Of a stretch of 64,000 nt of DNA, positions 33,945 through 43,008 are shown piece by piece. Origin of the DNA: an uncultured Bacteroidales bacterium (lineage in GTDB: Bacteria > Bacteroidota > Bacteroidia > Bacteroidales > Paludibacteraceae). A program made the position numbers and the translations under genes. Every line of letters begins with the position of its first letter. Position 1 is the first letter of the stretch. The DNA is taken from the NCBI GenBank assembly GCA_900316005.1, contig ONBH01000001.1, forward strand, positions 1 to 64,000. The letters run 5' to 3'. The notes beneath the pieces are model-generated. The model saw nothing but the letters and a program-made list of their open reading frames with translations, searched no databases and was not told the origin of the DNA.

Positions 33945-34292
33945 TTAAGTATATTCTTGAATTAACCAATCGATATAAGAGTCTGAAAGCGATTCAATAT
34001 CACCTTTATCATAAATTGTCAGCAGTATTAAAAAAATCTCATTAACCGAGTTTTGCTGCAATTCGTAGGTAATAACGCGTGCTCCGCCACTTTTTCCTTT
34101 CCCTTTGGATGTGATTGCCATGCGCACCTTACGCTTTCCATTTCCTAAATCATCACCTTGAAAAGGGTTCATTTTGAGAGACTGAACCAATTGGTTATAA
34201 TCTGATAAGGCAGATGCATACTTCTTAACCAATTTCTTCATCTGACGTTTGAACTCATCCGTAACAGTTACCTCAACATGCTTCTCACTCAT
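33945..34292 (-). CDS. RelE/ParE-type toxin
   Basis: A 115-residue protein that looks like a RelE/ParE/HigB-fold toxin: N-terminal helix pair (TVTDEFKRQMKKLVKKYASALSDYNQLVQSL), NPFQGDDLGNGKRKVRMAITSKGKGKSGGARVITYEL and a C-terminal strand EIFLILLTIYDKGDIESLSD. Toxins of this fold cut ribosome-bound mRNA or poison gyrase; which one is unknown. The upstream antitoxin overlaps by four bases. The central Lys/Arg cluster could supply the active site. Confidence 0.83.
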   Translation of the reverse strand: MSEKHVEVTVTDEFKRQMKKLVKKYASALSDYNQLVQSLKMNPFQGDDLGNGKRKVRMAITSKGKGKSGGARVITYELQQNSVNEIFLILLTIYDKGDIESLSDSYIDWLIQEYT

Positions 34293-34540
34293 CTTGCCTC
34301 TTGATTTAGTTCTGCGAAAAAGTCATCTGCACTTTGCAACTTCTTATGTCCCTGCTGAACCTCTTTCACTTCCAACATTGCCCGTTGCATACTCTCGCGT
34401 ACGAACGTAGCTTCTTGTTTCCGTTTATCTTCTTTGCTTGAGTCGATTAACTTATTCGCTAACCATTCCTTATTAGAAGAAGACAACGATAGAGCTTGAA
34501 GCATTTGCCACACATTATCAATTGGGATTGCAGTTCTCAT
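34289..34540 (-). CDS. Antitoxin of the RelE-type pair
   Basis: An 83-residue protein, largely helical and charged (SSKEDKRKQEATFVRESMQRAMLEVKEVQQGHKK). The N-terminal MRTAIPIDNVWQMLQALSLSSSNKEWLANKLID matches the general pattern of small antitoxins found before RelE-like genes in Bacteroidales. It ends in the ATGA overlap with the toxin. A clear promoter lies directly upstream. Assignment rests on size, overlap and toxin partner. Confidence 0.78.
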   Translation of the reverse strand: MRTAIPIDNVWQMLQALSLSSSNKEWLANKLIDSSKEDKRKQEATFVRESMQRAMLEVKEVQQGHKKLQSADDFFAELNQEAR

Positions 34541-34566
34541 AATATCCTTTTTTTTATTTCAGCCTG

Positions 34567-34598
34567 CAAAATTACAACAATTTTTTGATATATGCAAG
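34567..34598 (-). promoter_or_regulatory. Promoter of the toxin-antitoxin operon
   Basis: On the minus strand CTTG (34595-34598), 20 nt, TAATTTTG (34567-34574), then C. The spacer CATATATCAAAAAA matches the extended consensus. It may also drive the NagK-like gene downstream. Confidence 0.78.
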
Positions 34599-34696
34599 AT
34601 TTCGGGATATTTTTTGATAATTTTCATTCATCTTCAGCAAAAGATGGACAAAAATAGAGGTTCGATCTAAAAATCTGTATTTTTTTTGAGAAAACA

Positions 34697-34728
34697 TTTG
34701 CATGGTTCAATTATTTTTTGTAACTTTG
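34697..34728 (+). promoter_or_regulatory. Promoter of the frameshifted gene
   Basis: TTTG (34697-34700), 20 nt, TAACTTTG (34721-34728), then C. It is intact although the gene after it is broken. Confidence 0.78.
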
Positions 34729-34755
34729 CGGGTTGAAAAGAAAAAACACACCACT

Positions 34756-35090
34756 ATGGGAACGAATAATCAAAACAGAAGCACCTCCAGACAATCGTCT
34801 GCGAATATGATTTATCATTTTCGTCCTGTAACCAATGTCGAACATGAGGCTTGGCGTGTCCCTTCTTATGGATATATCCAGCTTTAAACAACGAGCATAC
34901 CCTTATCGTTTTGTGATGAATCAGAAAGAAGCTGATTTATTTTCCTCAAAGCAATGAGTATTTCGAACATTATATTGATAATCAAAAGAGTTCCTATCTC
35001 ATTATCAATAGGCATCAATTAGAAACAGATTCCGATTTAATCAATAAAATCAATTCTTACTTTACTGAGCATTACAACGATTTCGATTAG
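34756..35090 (+). pseudogene. Decayed gene with two frameshifts
   Basis: The first frame gives 43 residues from ATG 34756 (MGTNNQNRST... to YGYIQL) and stops at 34887. The +1 frame continues KQRAYPYRFVMNQKEADLFSS and stops at 34957. A third frame then gives KLIYFPQSNEYFEHYIDNQ... SYFTEHYNDFD and stops with TAG at 35088-35090. The pieces join end to end and keep protein-like composition, so I read them as one gene of about 110 codons broken by two indels. I do not recognise the family. A real promoter precedes it. Confidence 0.6.
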
Positions 35091-35152
35091 TAAGCCACCA
35101 AACAAGTACTTTTGCGATTTTGTTTAGAAAAATACATATAAAAACAATTCTA

Positions 35153-35188
35153 TAGGGTCGTTGGTCATTCGTCGTTGGTCATCAAATG
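35153..35188. repeat. Short direct repeat CGTTGGTCAT
   Basis: CGTTGGTCATT and CGTTGGTCATC occur 15 nt apart (35159-35185), embedded in GTCGTTGGTC words. It is a minor member of the intergenic word-repeat pattern. Apart from this and the terminator, bases 35091-35241 hold nothing recognisable. Confidence 0.6.
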
Positions 35189-35189
35189 C

Positions 35190-35220
35190 AAGAAAACGAG
35201 TCGCGAGGACTCGTTTTCTT
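35190..35220. terminator. Terminator of the giant surface protein gene
   Basis: AAGAAAACGAGTC pairs with GACTCGTTTTCTT around a five-base loop, a 13-bp perfect stem with A/T ends, 21 nt after the stop of the leftward gene. Confidence 0.88.
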
Positions 35221-35241
35221 GTAGGTATCTGGGAGAGAGGA

Positions 35242-38200
35242 TTACTCTACTCGCTGTCCAGCAGCATCATATACCTTGCCATCACGGATGATATAGAGCC
35301 GTCCACCGACGAATACCTTGCGGACTTCTTCAGTTGACAATTGATAGTTGACAGTTGACATTTGTTCGATGCCGGTCGGTGCATCTTGAATCGGTCCGAA
35401 TTCAAGAGCAAAGCGACCTTCGTACGTGCCGGCCGTCAGGGTGACGGTATAGGGCATCAGGCCGAGGTTCGTGCGCGTACCGTACGCGTTATCAATAAGG
35501 TACACATCCTCGCCGTTCGTGCCCTCGGGCATCGACAGGGTATATTCGCCACCAGTTACCACCTTCACGCCCACGGGCACAAGAGTTGTCTGCACGGGCT
35601 TCGGCATGCTGTTACCGGCCACCTCTACCGTATCGGCAGTCACCGTCCAGATATTCCCGCGACCGGCGTTGTATTCCTTCGACAAGTCGTAGTTGAACTC
35701 GAATCGGTTCGAGACAGCCGTCTCATCCGTCAGACGAACAAAGGTCTGGTCTTCCGTCCGTTCCTCGCCCTGCAGCACAAGCTTATACTCTCTATCCGGC
35801 GTCTCAGCCAGACGGGCAGCTACGGAAGAAGGAGCTTTGTTGACATTTGCCCACGTCAACGTAGTGCTACTATATTGCACCAGATACGAATGCATGGCTT
35901 TAAATGATTGCGGAGAAGTTTTTCGAACATCTAAACTATTATCTGCCGTATTCCATTCGTAAAAATACATCAATCCTTCCGGGTTCCATAATTCTTGTCC
36001 GCCAAGAGTCGGATCTTCGGTTTCTACGTCATGATTTACATTTGCATAACTCGGTGCTCCGATACAATGCCAGTAGCTATCTTTAATTCGGCGGTCACCA
36101 TCCGGCGTTGCACGATTGATGGTACATTGGTAGCCGACTTGGTCAATAGGAACCTCTTTGCTGTCAGCCGGTTCAATATTGTTTACATCAGATTTTGACG
36201 GGAAGTATAGATAAGCTTCGGTCATACCGTTATCCCATACCAGTGACTCTCCGCCTAATTCATCCAAATCCAGAGCAAGGATATAACCCTCATTAGCATT
36301 CATGATGAATCCTTGTCCGTCTGTACCACCATGTTCACGCATAGCAGGCGTTACGAATTTCCAGTTTGGTTCACTATCAGCCCAGAAGCCATTCGTAGCT
36401 CGCCCCTTACCATCGTAGTATTCGATAATCCAATGCGTGCCATAAGTGCCCAGGCCAAATGCGTCACTCAGTCTGACATCAAACGGGAACGAAATCCAAT
36501 AGAGGTCACGTGCATAACGCGATACGCCATTATTCAATATGAACGATTTGGTAAACTTCATCACGCCATAGACTTTTTTAACGGCAGACAAATTATGCTC
36601 ATTACTTGCAAACGTAATCTGACGTGCATCCCCCTGTTCTTGACGAATAATCATCACATCGGCATTAATGGCCTTATCAGGAGAATCACCAGATGCCGGA
36701 GCCATCCAAGCAGACAATAACTGATTCGTCTTGAAGTCATACGAAACATGCAAAGTATTATAACCGGTATTTTTAATGTCACCACCCATTATCTCAACGG
36801 TATTTGCATCAGTAAGGTCTGAGCCATAGGATGTAACATGACCAACTAAATCTTGAATCGTTCCATTATATTTAGCAGACAGACGCACGCGGGCTTTCTC
36901 ACGAGCTTTGATATCCAACCCGAAGGTAAAGTTACTTTGATTCTCCAATGTAGCTTTATTATTTGTAAACGCAGCCCCATCACCATCAGTATTATCGTGA
37001 ATCATATAGATAGGTCCCGATAAGGTATTACCTTCCATTACCAGATGGTCATCACCCGATACAGCCAGATACGTACGTTTGAGTTCGTTGGTCGTACTAT
37101 TGTAGCTAAAGCGAACATGAGCCGGCGAAGGCAAGGTTTGGAATTTACTTTCTCCACCACCAATAATAGCATCATGCTCCAAAGTATCACTTATAGCAAT
37201 ATTATACTCGTTCGCAATAACACACTTCACATTGGTAGCGCTTCCAGGATAATTGCTACGAGCCTTTTCCACCCAATGACAGAATGCATAATCGTAGGTC
37301 TTGGGATCACCACTATCAAAGGTAATTGAATTCTTTTCCATGATGTTGGCTTTGTAGGCAGTCCATCCTCCGGAAGCGATATCAGTTTTGATATAGAATT
37401 CGCCGTCATACAACTTGATATTACTTAGCGTATTATCCGTTCCGGGAGATGCAATATTGAATTGATATACACCATTGCCATCATCAAAATAATTGGTTCC
37501 GGTATTTATAGTTAATCCCGCGGATTGATCTGTCCAAGTCAATGGATCAATAGCAGTACATTTTTCCAATGCCAATGTTGGCGTACTCGTTGTATTGATA
37601 TACATGGACACAATTGCATTGGTCGAACCATTCTTAATAACGTCGGAATAGGTGATATAAGTAGAATCTTCCGTATTTGCTTTATTGCGTCCATTATAGG
37701 TATGTTTTAAACGATAGTCATTAAGAGCAACTGGATAGTTCACACGAATCTTCATAGCATCTCCGCTTTGGTCAATTGTGATAACATAGATACCATGAAT
37801 AGTCTCATCAATATTGAATCTCGGCTTACCTGAATTGAATTCAGACAAAACAAGATTATCATCACAGTTTGACGTTGTGATTGTCGTGCCGGATTCTCCA
37901 CCATTCGCTGTAATATATTGTGTTCCGTAAGCACTCGTAATTCTAAATCTATTGTGATCTACATCCTTGTTATTATCAATACGAAGCGAATACTGGATTG
38001 TATTTTCATCAATTATTACAAACTGATTCGAACCAGTACCATTATCTGCCGGATTCTCGTAGCCACTACCATTAAAACGCATAATATAATATCCTGCAGG
38101 TGAACCGGCTTCACCATAGTTCATCCAGTAACCATTACTAAAATATGTTGTACGGACTGTCGTTCCGCTGGATAAGTGATGAGGTACAAACATATTGAGA

Positions 38201-41200
38201 GCTGGGTTATAGTCTGAACGATAAACGCCATTATGTCCATCAAAAGAATAGTATCCATAAAAGTCAGCATCAGCAAAAGCGATCTTATCCCAATCCTTAT
38301 ACGCGTGTGGAATATATGCCCAATAAGTATATGAACCTGCTGCAACAGGTTGCATTTGCGCATATTCAGTCAAATTACCCGCTTTATGCACTCCTTGGGT
38401 TGAATGCCAATCTACGCCAAAATACACATAAACTTGACTCCAATGTGTAGCCGGATTTGTATCATCATCAAATACATTACGGAAATATATCTTCGAATTT
38501 TCTTCAAACACGGCGGTTAGCGTACCGGCAGTTCCATTACCTCCACCGGTAAGGGTTGTCGATTTGGAACCGTTATCACTTGCGCCCGATACATCACCTA
38601 CGGTAAAGTCTGCGCTCCCCGGAACGGTCCAACCTGCGAAATAGTAGCCGGCATCGGGCACAGCGGTTATTGTGCGAGTGGTGGTCACACCAACAGTCGT
38701 GCTCGTAACCGTCGCGCCGCCGATAGTCACATGTCCATGTGTGTTGTGCGAAAAGGTTACTGCGGTCGAGGTCTCCACGAACTTGGCGTAAATAGCAAAA
38801 TCGTCATCAATATCGCTTACGGTCAATGTATTACCATCGATAGAATAATCACCTCCGTCTGAAATTTTATGCTCAACAGCATAATCGCTGTTGTTGTACC
38901 AACCCTCCAAGGTATAACCGGTTGCTGGAGCGGCTGTAAAGATAATATTGCTGCCATTTGCCACATATTGTCCATTAGTGATAGCAAAACCGCTACCTTC
39001 ATTGGTCTGTGCGGTAACTGAACCGCCTGTATTACCAGAGTTAACGGTATTCAATGCATCAATCTGAGCATATCCCCAGCCTAAAGTAAGGATACTAGAC
39101 TCCGGGAAATCAATAGATAAAACTTTATCTGTACTATTCCAATTGAACCTATAGTTTCCATAACCTGCCGTAGCAATTCTGCTATTATTATTTCCAGTAT
39201 ACAATGTCCAATCCTGATTGTCTGTATATGTCATTACCTTGGATGAACCGTTGTAACTATAATATTTTTCAGCAGGAGTACCAGAAAGACTATTATTATA
39301 CATTTTGAAATAATATGTCGTGTTCGGTAATAATGTAATATCAACATATCCGTTGGTTGTCGAGGAAACTACTGTAATGTGCTCTATTTCGTTGGCAGTA
39401 GTACTCCAGTTACCCATATCATCTGCTCCGTTTTCAGCATTTTCACTATCACCTCCGACTACTGCCCAAATAGGTGCGAAGTTAGCACGAACGGTACAAT
39501 CAGCAGTCATGCCATTGATTGTGGCTCCTGTTGCTGACGTGCTATTGGTGATTGTAGCTGTACCAGTTGTTACTTCCCAATTAACAAAATAATAACCCGT
39601 ATTCGGCGTTGCTGTCGGCAATGTGACAGAAGTGCTCACATGGCCTGTTACGCTACTTGAAGAAACAGTACCTGCATTCGTTGCATCAGATGATACCACG
39701 GATACGGTATAGTCATTTTCTGTATAACAAGCATAAATGCTATAGTCTGCCGCACGACTACTGCTAGTATAATCTGCATTGATAGTGGATATTTCTCCAG
39801 TTCCATTCGCATTGCTATACCATCCTTTCCAAGTGTAGCCCCCTAAAGTAGAACTCTTCTCGAATGTAATTGAAGTTGCATCCAATTGCAATGCTCCACT
39901 TGAGAAACTTGGTGTCGGAGTAACCAACGCACATCCTGCGACAGTACCCACGCCATAAGTAACCGTATGCGCAGATGGATATGTCACGGTCATTGTATTC
40001 TCAACGACATCTAACGTAAAAGTATAATCACCGGCAAAGTCTGTTGTGATAGACATGTTTGGCTCTTCTCCAGTTTTAGTCAACCCAGTTAAAGAGTTAG
40101 ATGCACGAGTAAGCGCTGAAGCGGTCGGAGTCTTTGAGTAAAATTCCGAATCATACACTCCTTTGAAAGTATAAGTAGTAGATGCTGCAAGATCAACAGT
40201 TACAGATAATTCGTCATTAGCATCAGGCACAATATTGTCCCATGTAAAGTTACCCTTATGACCATCATTAGGTTCATATATCTGCAATTCATTAAGGATA
40301 GGTACTGTAAGTGTCAGATCCATACTCGGAGAAGTAGAGGTAAGCGTAAACACATAATCTCCACTATAGTTAACTTTCAGTTTGATATTAGATTCATTAC
40401 CTAAACCTGATACTGAAGTATTCGTTTTGCTAAGTGTCGTACTATTCTTTCCATACCAGCCATCACTACCGGGAGTTGCCTGAACGTAACGAATCTTAAA
40501 CTCAGTCGTATAGTCATCTTTTGAATAAATAGTATGATTTGGAACATTAATCGAACAAGTTGGCTGCACTCCCGTCATTAACGGACTTGCTTTCCAATTA
40601 GTAATATCACCGACCACATAATAGCCAATTGTCAACCAACGAGCATACAGAGTTGTGCCGCTGGTACCAATCCAATTGCCACTTTCATCTGTCAAACCAT
40701 CTACATCAGTCTGCCAAACACCCTTTTCACTAATGACCTGCGTGCCATAGTTACCATCCGAACTACCATCTCGCGTCCAGTAACCATCGAAACCATAACC
40801 GGACTTCATAGGCAAGTTGGCATAAGCAATATTGCTCGTAGCCACATTATAAGTTACGGTCTGACTTGTCGTTGCACCATCTCTACTACCTCCTAAAAAG
40901 TCAAAACTTATGGTATATTGATTAGCCTTATAGTAAGCGTAATAGGTAGTTGCTGCTCTTGCACGATAGGTTGCGACACCATTAGACGTAGAAAGTGGAC
41001 TATCCCCTGCGTACCACCCCATAAATGTATAACCTGTTACAGATGTTGCAGCAGTTAATGTAATTTGTGCCGTATAGCCAGAATTGAAGTTCGACGAACT
41101 AGAACCAGCACTCAAAGAAGCATTGGTTGTAGTGTTACAAGTAGTCCAATCACTAAACGTCTTTGTAGCAGCACTCAATGCTCCCGGTGTGTTGGCTTCT

Positions 41201-41817
41201 CCATAAGAACTGCCGTTGTTCGTTGAGATCTTCGCTTTTAATGTCTGCTGCTTGTTTAATGCCGCACTATAGGAATCACCTAAATAAGAAGGGGTAATAG
41301 TGGCTTGATCGGTTCTACTTCCCGTCTTGTTAATTGCAACAATGTAACCTTTATTGGCTGAAAATTCATAATAGTTATCACTAACATGATGCAATGCATT
41401 AGTTATATTGTAACATTTTTCTTCATTGTACATATTGCCATATCCGCCCATTGCTGTGTTTGATGCCCCCCAATCACTCTTAGGAGCAAACAACCTGGCA
41501 TAACTATTGTTATATTCTGTTGTTTGACAATGCCTCAACAATGTATTGGCAATAGCATCCATTCGCCAACCGTAAGCATCACCCATCGTAAAATAGATGT
41601 AAGAATAGGATGACCAATCATAGCTTTCACCATTGGGCTCAAAATAAATGTGCGATGGATTCTTTGTGTGAACGTGATTCCATGTGTCCGCCCACATCTG
41701 TCCGAAACCGAGGGTGAGGATCATGATTAGCATTGCCGCATAGCGGACGAAGCGCTGCGGTGATTGTTTCTCATGGTTATACGTACATAACCATTTAATA
41801 AATTTTAAGTTTTTCAT
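35242..41817 (-). CDS. Giant secreted surface protein with InlB B-repeats
   Basis: A 2191-residue exported protein. A positively charged leader (KQSPQRFVRY) precedes the hydrophobic core AAMLIMILTLGFGQMWA. The body is Ser/Thr/Asn-rich and beta-stranded. InlB B-type (Listeria-Bacteroides) repeats are clear: TGYTFMGWYAGDSPL, MKSGYGFDGYWTRDGSSDGNYG, TLYARW, LGGYTWKGWYSNANGTGEIS, and several PNTGYYFVNWEVTTG / PDAGYYFAGWTVPGS units, at about residues 240-400 and 640-1100. The C-terminal 600 residues are unlike the repeats. The end FVGGRLYIIRDGKVYDAAGQRVE resembles that of the 23052 protein. Four in-frame heptamer units encode STVNYQLST just before this end. Role inferred: adhesin or surface scaffold. 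Confidence 0.88.
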   Translation of the reverse strand: MKNLKFIKWLCTYNHEKQSPQRFVRYAAMLIMILTLGFGQMWADTWNHVHTKNPSHIYFEPNGESYDWSSYSYIYFTMGDAYGWRMDAIANTLLRHCQTTEYNNSYARLFAPKSDWGASNTAMGGYGNMYNEEKCYNITNALHHVSDNYYEFSANKGYIVAINKTGSRTDQATITPSYLGDSYSAALNKQQTLKAKISTNNGSSYGEANTPGALSAATKTFSDWTTCNTTTNASLSAGSSSSNFNSGYTAQITLTAATSVTGYTFMGWYAGDSPLSTSNGVATYRARAATTYYAYYKANQYTISFDFLGGSRDGATTSQTVTYNVATSNIAYANLPMKSGYGFDGYWTRDGSSDGNYGTQVISEKGVWQTDVDGLTDESGNWIGTSGTTLYARWLTIGYYVVGDITNWKASPLMTGVQPTCSINVPNHTIYSKDDYTTEFKIRYVQATPGSDGWYGKNSTTLSKTNTSVSGLGNESNIKLKVNYSGDYVFTLTSTSPSMDLTLTVPILNELQIYEPNDGHKGNFTWDNIVPDANDELSVTVDLAASTTYTFKGVYDSEFYSKTPTASALTRASNSLTGLTKTGEEPNMSITTDFAGDYTFTLDVVENTMTVTYPSAHTVTYGVGTVAGCALVTPTPSFSSGALQLDATSITFEKSSTLGGYTWKGWYSNANGTGEISTINADYTSSSRAADYSIYACYTENDYTVSVVSSDATNAGTVSSSSVTGHVSTSVTLPTATPNTGYYFVNWEVTTGTATITNSTSATGATINGMTADCTVRANFAPIWAVVGGDSENAENGADDMGNWSTTANEIEHITVVSSTTNGYVDITLLPNTTYYFKMYNNSLSGTPAEKYYSYNGSSKVMTYTDNQDWTLYTGNNNSRIATAGYGNYRFNWNSTDKVLSIDFPESSILTLGWGYAQIDALNTVNSGNTGGSVTAQTNEGSGFAITNGQYVANGSNIIFTAAPATGYTLEGWYNNSDYAVEHKISDGGDYSIDGNTLTVSDIDDDFAIYAKFVETSTAVTFSHNTHGHVTIGGATVTSTTVGVTTTRTITAVPDAGYYFAGWTVPGSADFTVGDVSGASDNGSKSTTLTGGGNGTAGTLTAVFEENSKIYFRNVFDDDTNPATHWSQVYVYFGVDWHSTQGVHKAGNLTEYAQMQPVAAGSYTYWAYIPHAYKDWDKIAFADADFYGYYSFDGHNGVYRSDYNPALNMFVPHHLSSGTTVRTTYFSNGYWMNYGEAGSPAGYYIMRFNGSGYENPADNGTGSNQFVIIDENTIQYSLRIDNNKDVDHNRFRITSAYGTQYITANGGESGTTITTSNCDDNLVLSEFNSGKPRFNIDETIHGIYVITIDQSGDAMKIRVNYPVALNDYRLKHTYNGRNKANTEDSTYITYSDVIKNGSTNAIVSMYINTTSTPTLALEKCTAIDPLTWTDQSAGLTINTGTNYFDDGNGVYQFNIASPGTDNTLSNIKLYDGEFYIKTDIASGGWTAYKANIMEKNSITFDSGDPKTYDYAFCHWVEKARSNYPGSATNVKCVIANEYNIAISDTLEHDAIIGGGESKFQTLPSPAHVRFSYNSTTNELKRTYLAVSGDDHLVMEGNTLSGPIYMIHDNTDGDGAAFTNNKATLENQSNFTFGLDIKAREKARVRLSAKYNGTIQDLVGHVTSYGSDLTDANTVEIMGGDIKNTGYNTLHVSYDFKTNQLLSAWMAPASGDSPDKAINADVMIIRQEQGDARQITFASNEHNLSAVKKVYGVMKFTKSFILNNGVSRYARDLYWISFPFDVRLSDAFGLGTYGTHWIIEYYDGKGRATNGFWADSEPNWKFVTPAMREHGGTDGQGFIMNANEGYILALDLDELGGESLVWDNGMTEAYLYFPSKSDVNNIEPADSKEVPIDQVGYQCTINRATPDGDRRIKDSYWHCIGAPSYANVNHDVETEDPTLGGQELWNPEGLMYFYEWNTADNSLDVRKTSPQSFKAMHSYLVQYSSTTLTWANVNKAPSSVAARLAETPDREYKLVLQGEERTEDQTFVRLTDETAVSNRFEFNYDLSKEYNAGRGNIWTVTADTVEVAGNSMPKPVQTTLVPVGVKVVTGGEYTLSMPEGTNGEDVYLIDNAYGTRTNLGLMPYTVTLTAGTYEGRFALEFGPIQDAPTGIEQMSTVNYQLSTEEVRKVFVGGRLYIIRDGKVYDAAGQRVE
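35331..35358. repeat. Heptamer array inside coding sequence
   Basis: Four 7-nt units CAGTTGA, CAATTGA, TAGTTGA, CAGTTGA (plus strand) lie within the giant surface protein gene. On the coding strand they encode STVNYQLST in frame. The word TAGTTGA is the same as in the array after dnaB. Confidence 0.85.
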
Positions 41818-41838
41818 AAAGTTTTTATGTATTTGTGT
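41815..41838 (-). repeat. Conserved 5' leader repeat, copy 1
   Basis: On the minus strand CACAAATACATAAAAACTT plus one base precedes the ATG of the giant surface protein. Identical or near-identical copies precede ATGs at 42566-42588 and 43699-43719, where only short broken reading frames follow. Confidence 0.8.
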
Positions 41839-41849
41839 TTATATTCTTC

Positions 41850-42332
41850 TTATGCCATATATTTTATTATGGCTTCAACCGTAGGCTGCTTGACCGTCAG
41901 CGCGTCTTTTTCATCTTCCGCATGTTCAACCCCAAAGAATACCCGTCGGTATCGCGTATTCGGAAATGCGCTATTAAAGGTATTCCAGATGTCGCGGTTG
42001 ATGGAACGCATTTGGATGGCGCAAACGATATAGGCCGGTTCAAACTGTAATGCCCAATTGACATCCTCCACTAACCTATCCGGATAATCACCTCGACTAA
42101 AAAGGATAATGAATTGCTTTCCCAATCTTAACTCGGCATATATGTCGTACATATCATCGTCTGCAGGAATAGTATCGGGCAGTTTTTCAATATCTTTTTC
42201 TTCATTTTGATTGTACAAGCGCACGATTTCTGCATGGTAATCATTAACCAGAGTAAAGAGCAGCAACCAAATTGTGGTTGACTTACCTTGATTCTGAAAG
42301 TCCTTAATTGCAATCAGTTTAGTTTTTTCCAT
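41850..42332 (-). CDS. Small P-loop protein of unknown function
   Basis: A 160-residue protein that begins with a strand and a Walker A-like loop (LIAIKDFQNQGKSTTIWLL; GKST preceded by NQ). A hydrophobic strand FIILFSRGD may be Walker B-like, and another strand AYIVCAIQM follows. The layout fits a single-domain P-loop NTPase. I do not recognise a named family. An ATG four codons upstream (42344) is also possible. It ends 32 nt before the start of the giant surface protein on the same strand, so the two may be co-transcribed. Base composition is AT-rich compared with neighbours, in an accessory region. Confidence 0.72.
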   Translation of the reverse strand: MEKTKLIAIKDFQNQGKSTTIWLLLFTLVNDYHAEIVRLYNQNEEKDIEKLPDTIPADDDMYDIYAELRLGKQFIILFSRGDYPDRLVEDVNWALQFEPAYIVCAIQMRSINRDIWNTFNSAFPNTRYRRVFFGVEHAEDEKDALTVKQPTVEAIIKYMA

Positions 42333-42355
42333 ATAGCGTATCATTTTGTTTTATT

Positions 42356-42691
42356 CGGTTCATCGGATGAACCGTTTGGGGAGATTGTTCTCCTTTTCAC
42401 TTTTTAGGGCGTTTCTCGGGACATGGTCCCGTGATGGTACTGTTCTTATCCTCACTTTCGTTCGGAACGATTATTACTAAACTTCACATTCGTTCGTACA
42501 CAACGAGGGGGAGTTCGTCAAACTAAATAGGTAAAATAATGAATGGTATTACGTTTCTCATTTCTCATAAAGTTTTTATGTATTTGTGATATTTCTGTTT
42601 TTTGAGCGCTTACACGCTACTTAGATGGGTTGTCGGATGTCATCCGACGCAATGAAAGATGTTTCTCTATATTGTTGAATCAAATTCAACA
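42356..42691. other. Cluster of short perfect hairpins
   Basis: Six compact inverted repeats in 336 nt: CGGTTCATC/GATGAACCG (42356-42374), GGAGA/TCTCC then TTTT (42380-42397), GGGAC/GTCCC with loop ATG (42418-42430), TCGTTC/GAACGA (42458-42470), GTCGGATG/CATCCGAC (42632-42648) and TGTTGAAT/ATTCAACA (42673-42691). Stems are 5-9 bp with loops of 1-4 bases. No ORF covers them. Between them lies copy 2 of the leader repeat. Confidence 0.7.
42566..42588 (-). repeat. Leader repeat copy 2, before a remnant start
   Basis: On the minus strand CACAAATACATAAAAACTTT is followed by ATG and 15 further sense codons (MRNEKRNTIHYFTYLV) before TGA. Upstream, a weak promoter-like TTTG...CATCTTTC can be seen. 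It looks like the 5' end of a lost gene related in its leader to the giant surface protein. Confidence 0.65.
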
Positions 42692-42921
42692 ACAATAAAC
42701 AAAGTGTTTTCTTTCTTTCTCCATCATCAGCCTCATCTTAGCCTTGACTGTCGTTCGACCGTCGTTTGACCGTCGGGTTTAGCTGTCTCGGTCGGCTGGG
42801 CGGCGGGTCAGTTGGTCGCGGTCGATCGATTTGTCTCATTCATTTTTGCATGAGATTCTTGAGACTCTTGAGACACTCCATCGTAATAGGCTTATTTTTA
42901 ATGGACATCGAAGTCTCATCA

Positions 42922-43008
42922 TCGTCTCAACTGTCTCAACAGTCTCAACTGTCTCATGTTATTTTTTGCTTTGCACTTTCTGCACTTTCTGCACTTTCTG
43001 CACTTTTA
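42922..43008. repeat. Two tandem nonamer arrays
   Basis: At 42922-42957 TCGTCTCAA, CTGTCTCAA, CAGTCTCAA, CTGTCTCAT; at 42973-43008 GCACTTTCT three times then GCACTTTTA. Both have period 9. The flanks contain further GAGACTCTTGAGAC and GTCGTTCGACC words (42740-42875). The apparent 105-codon ORF over them is low-complexity and not a gene. Confidence 0.85.
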
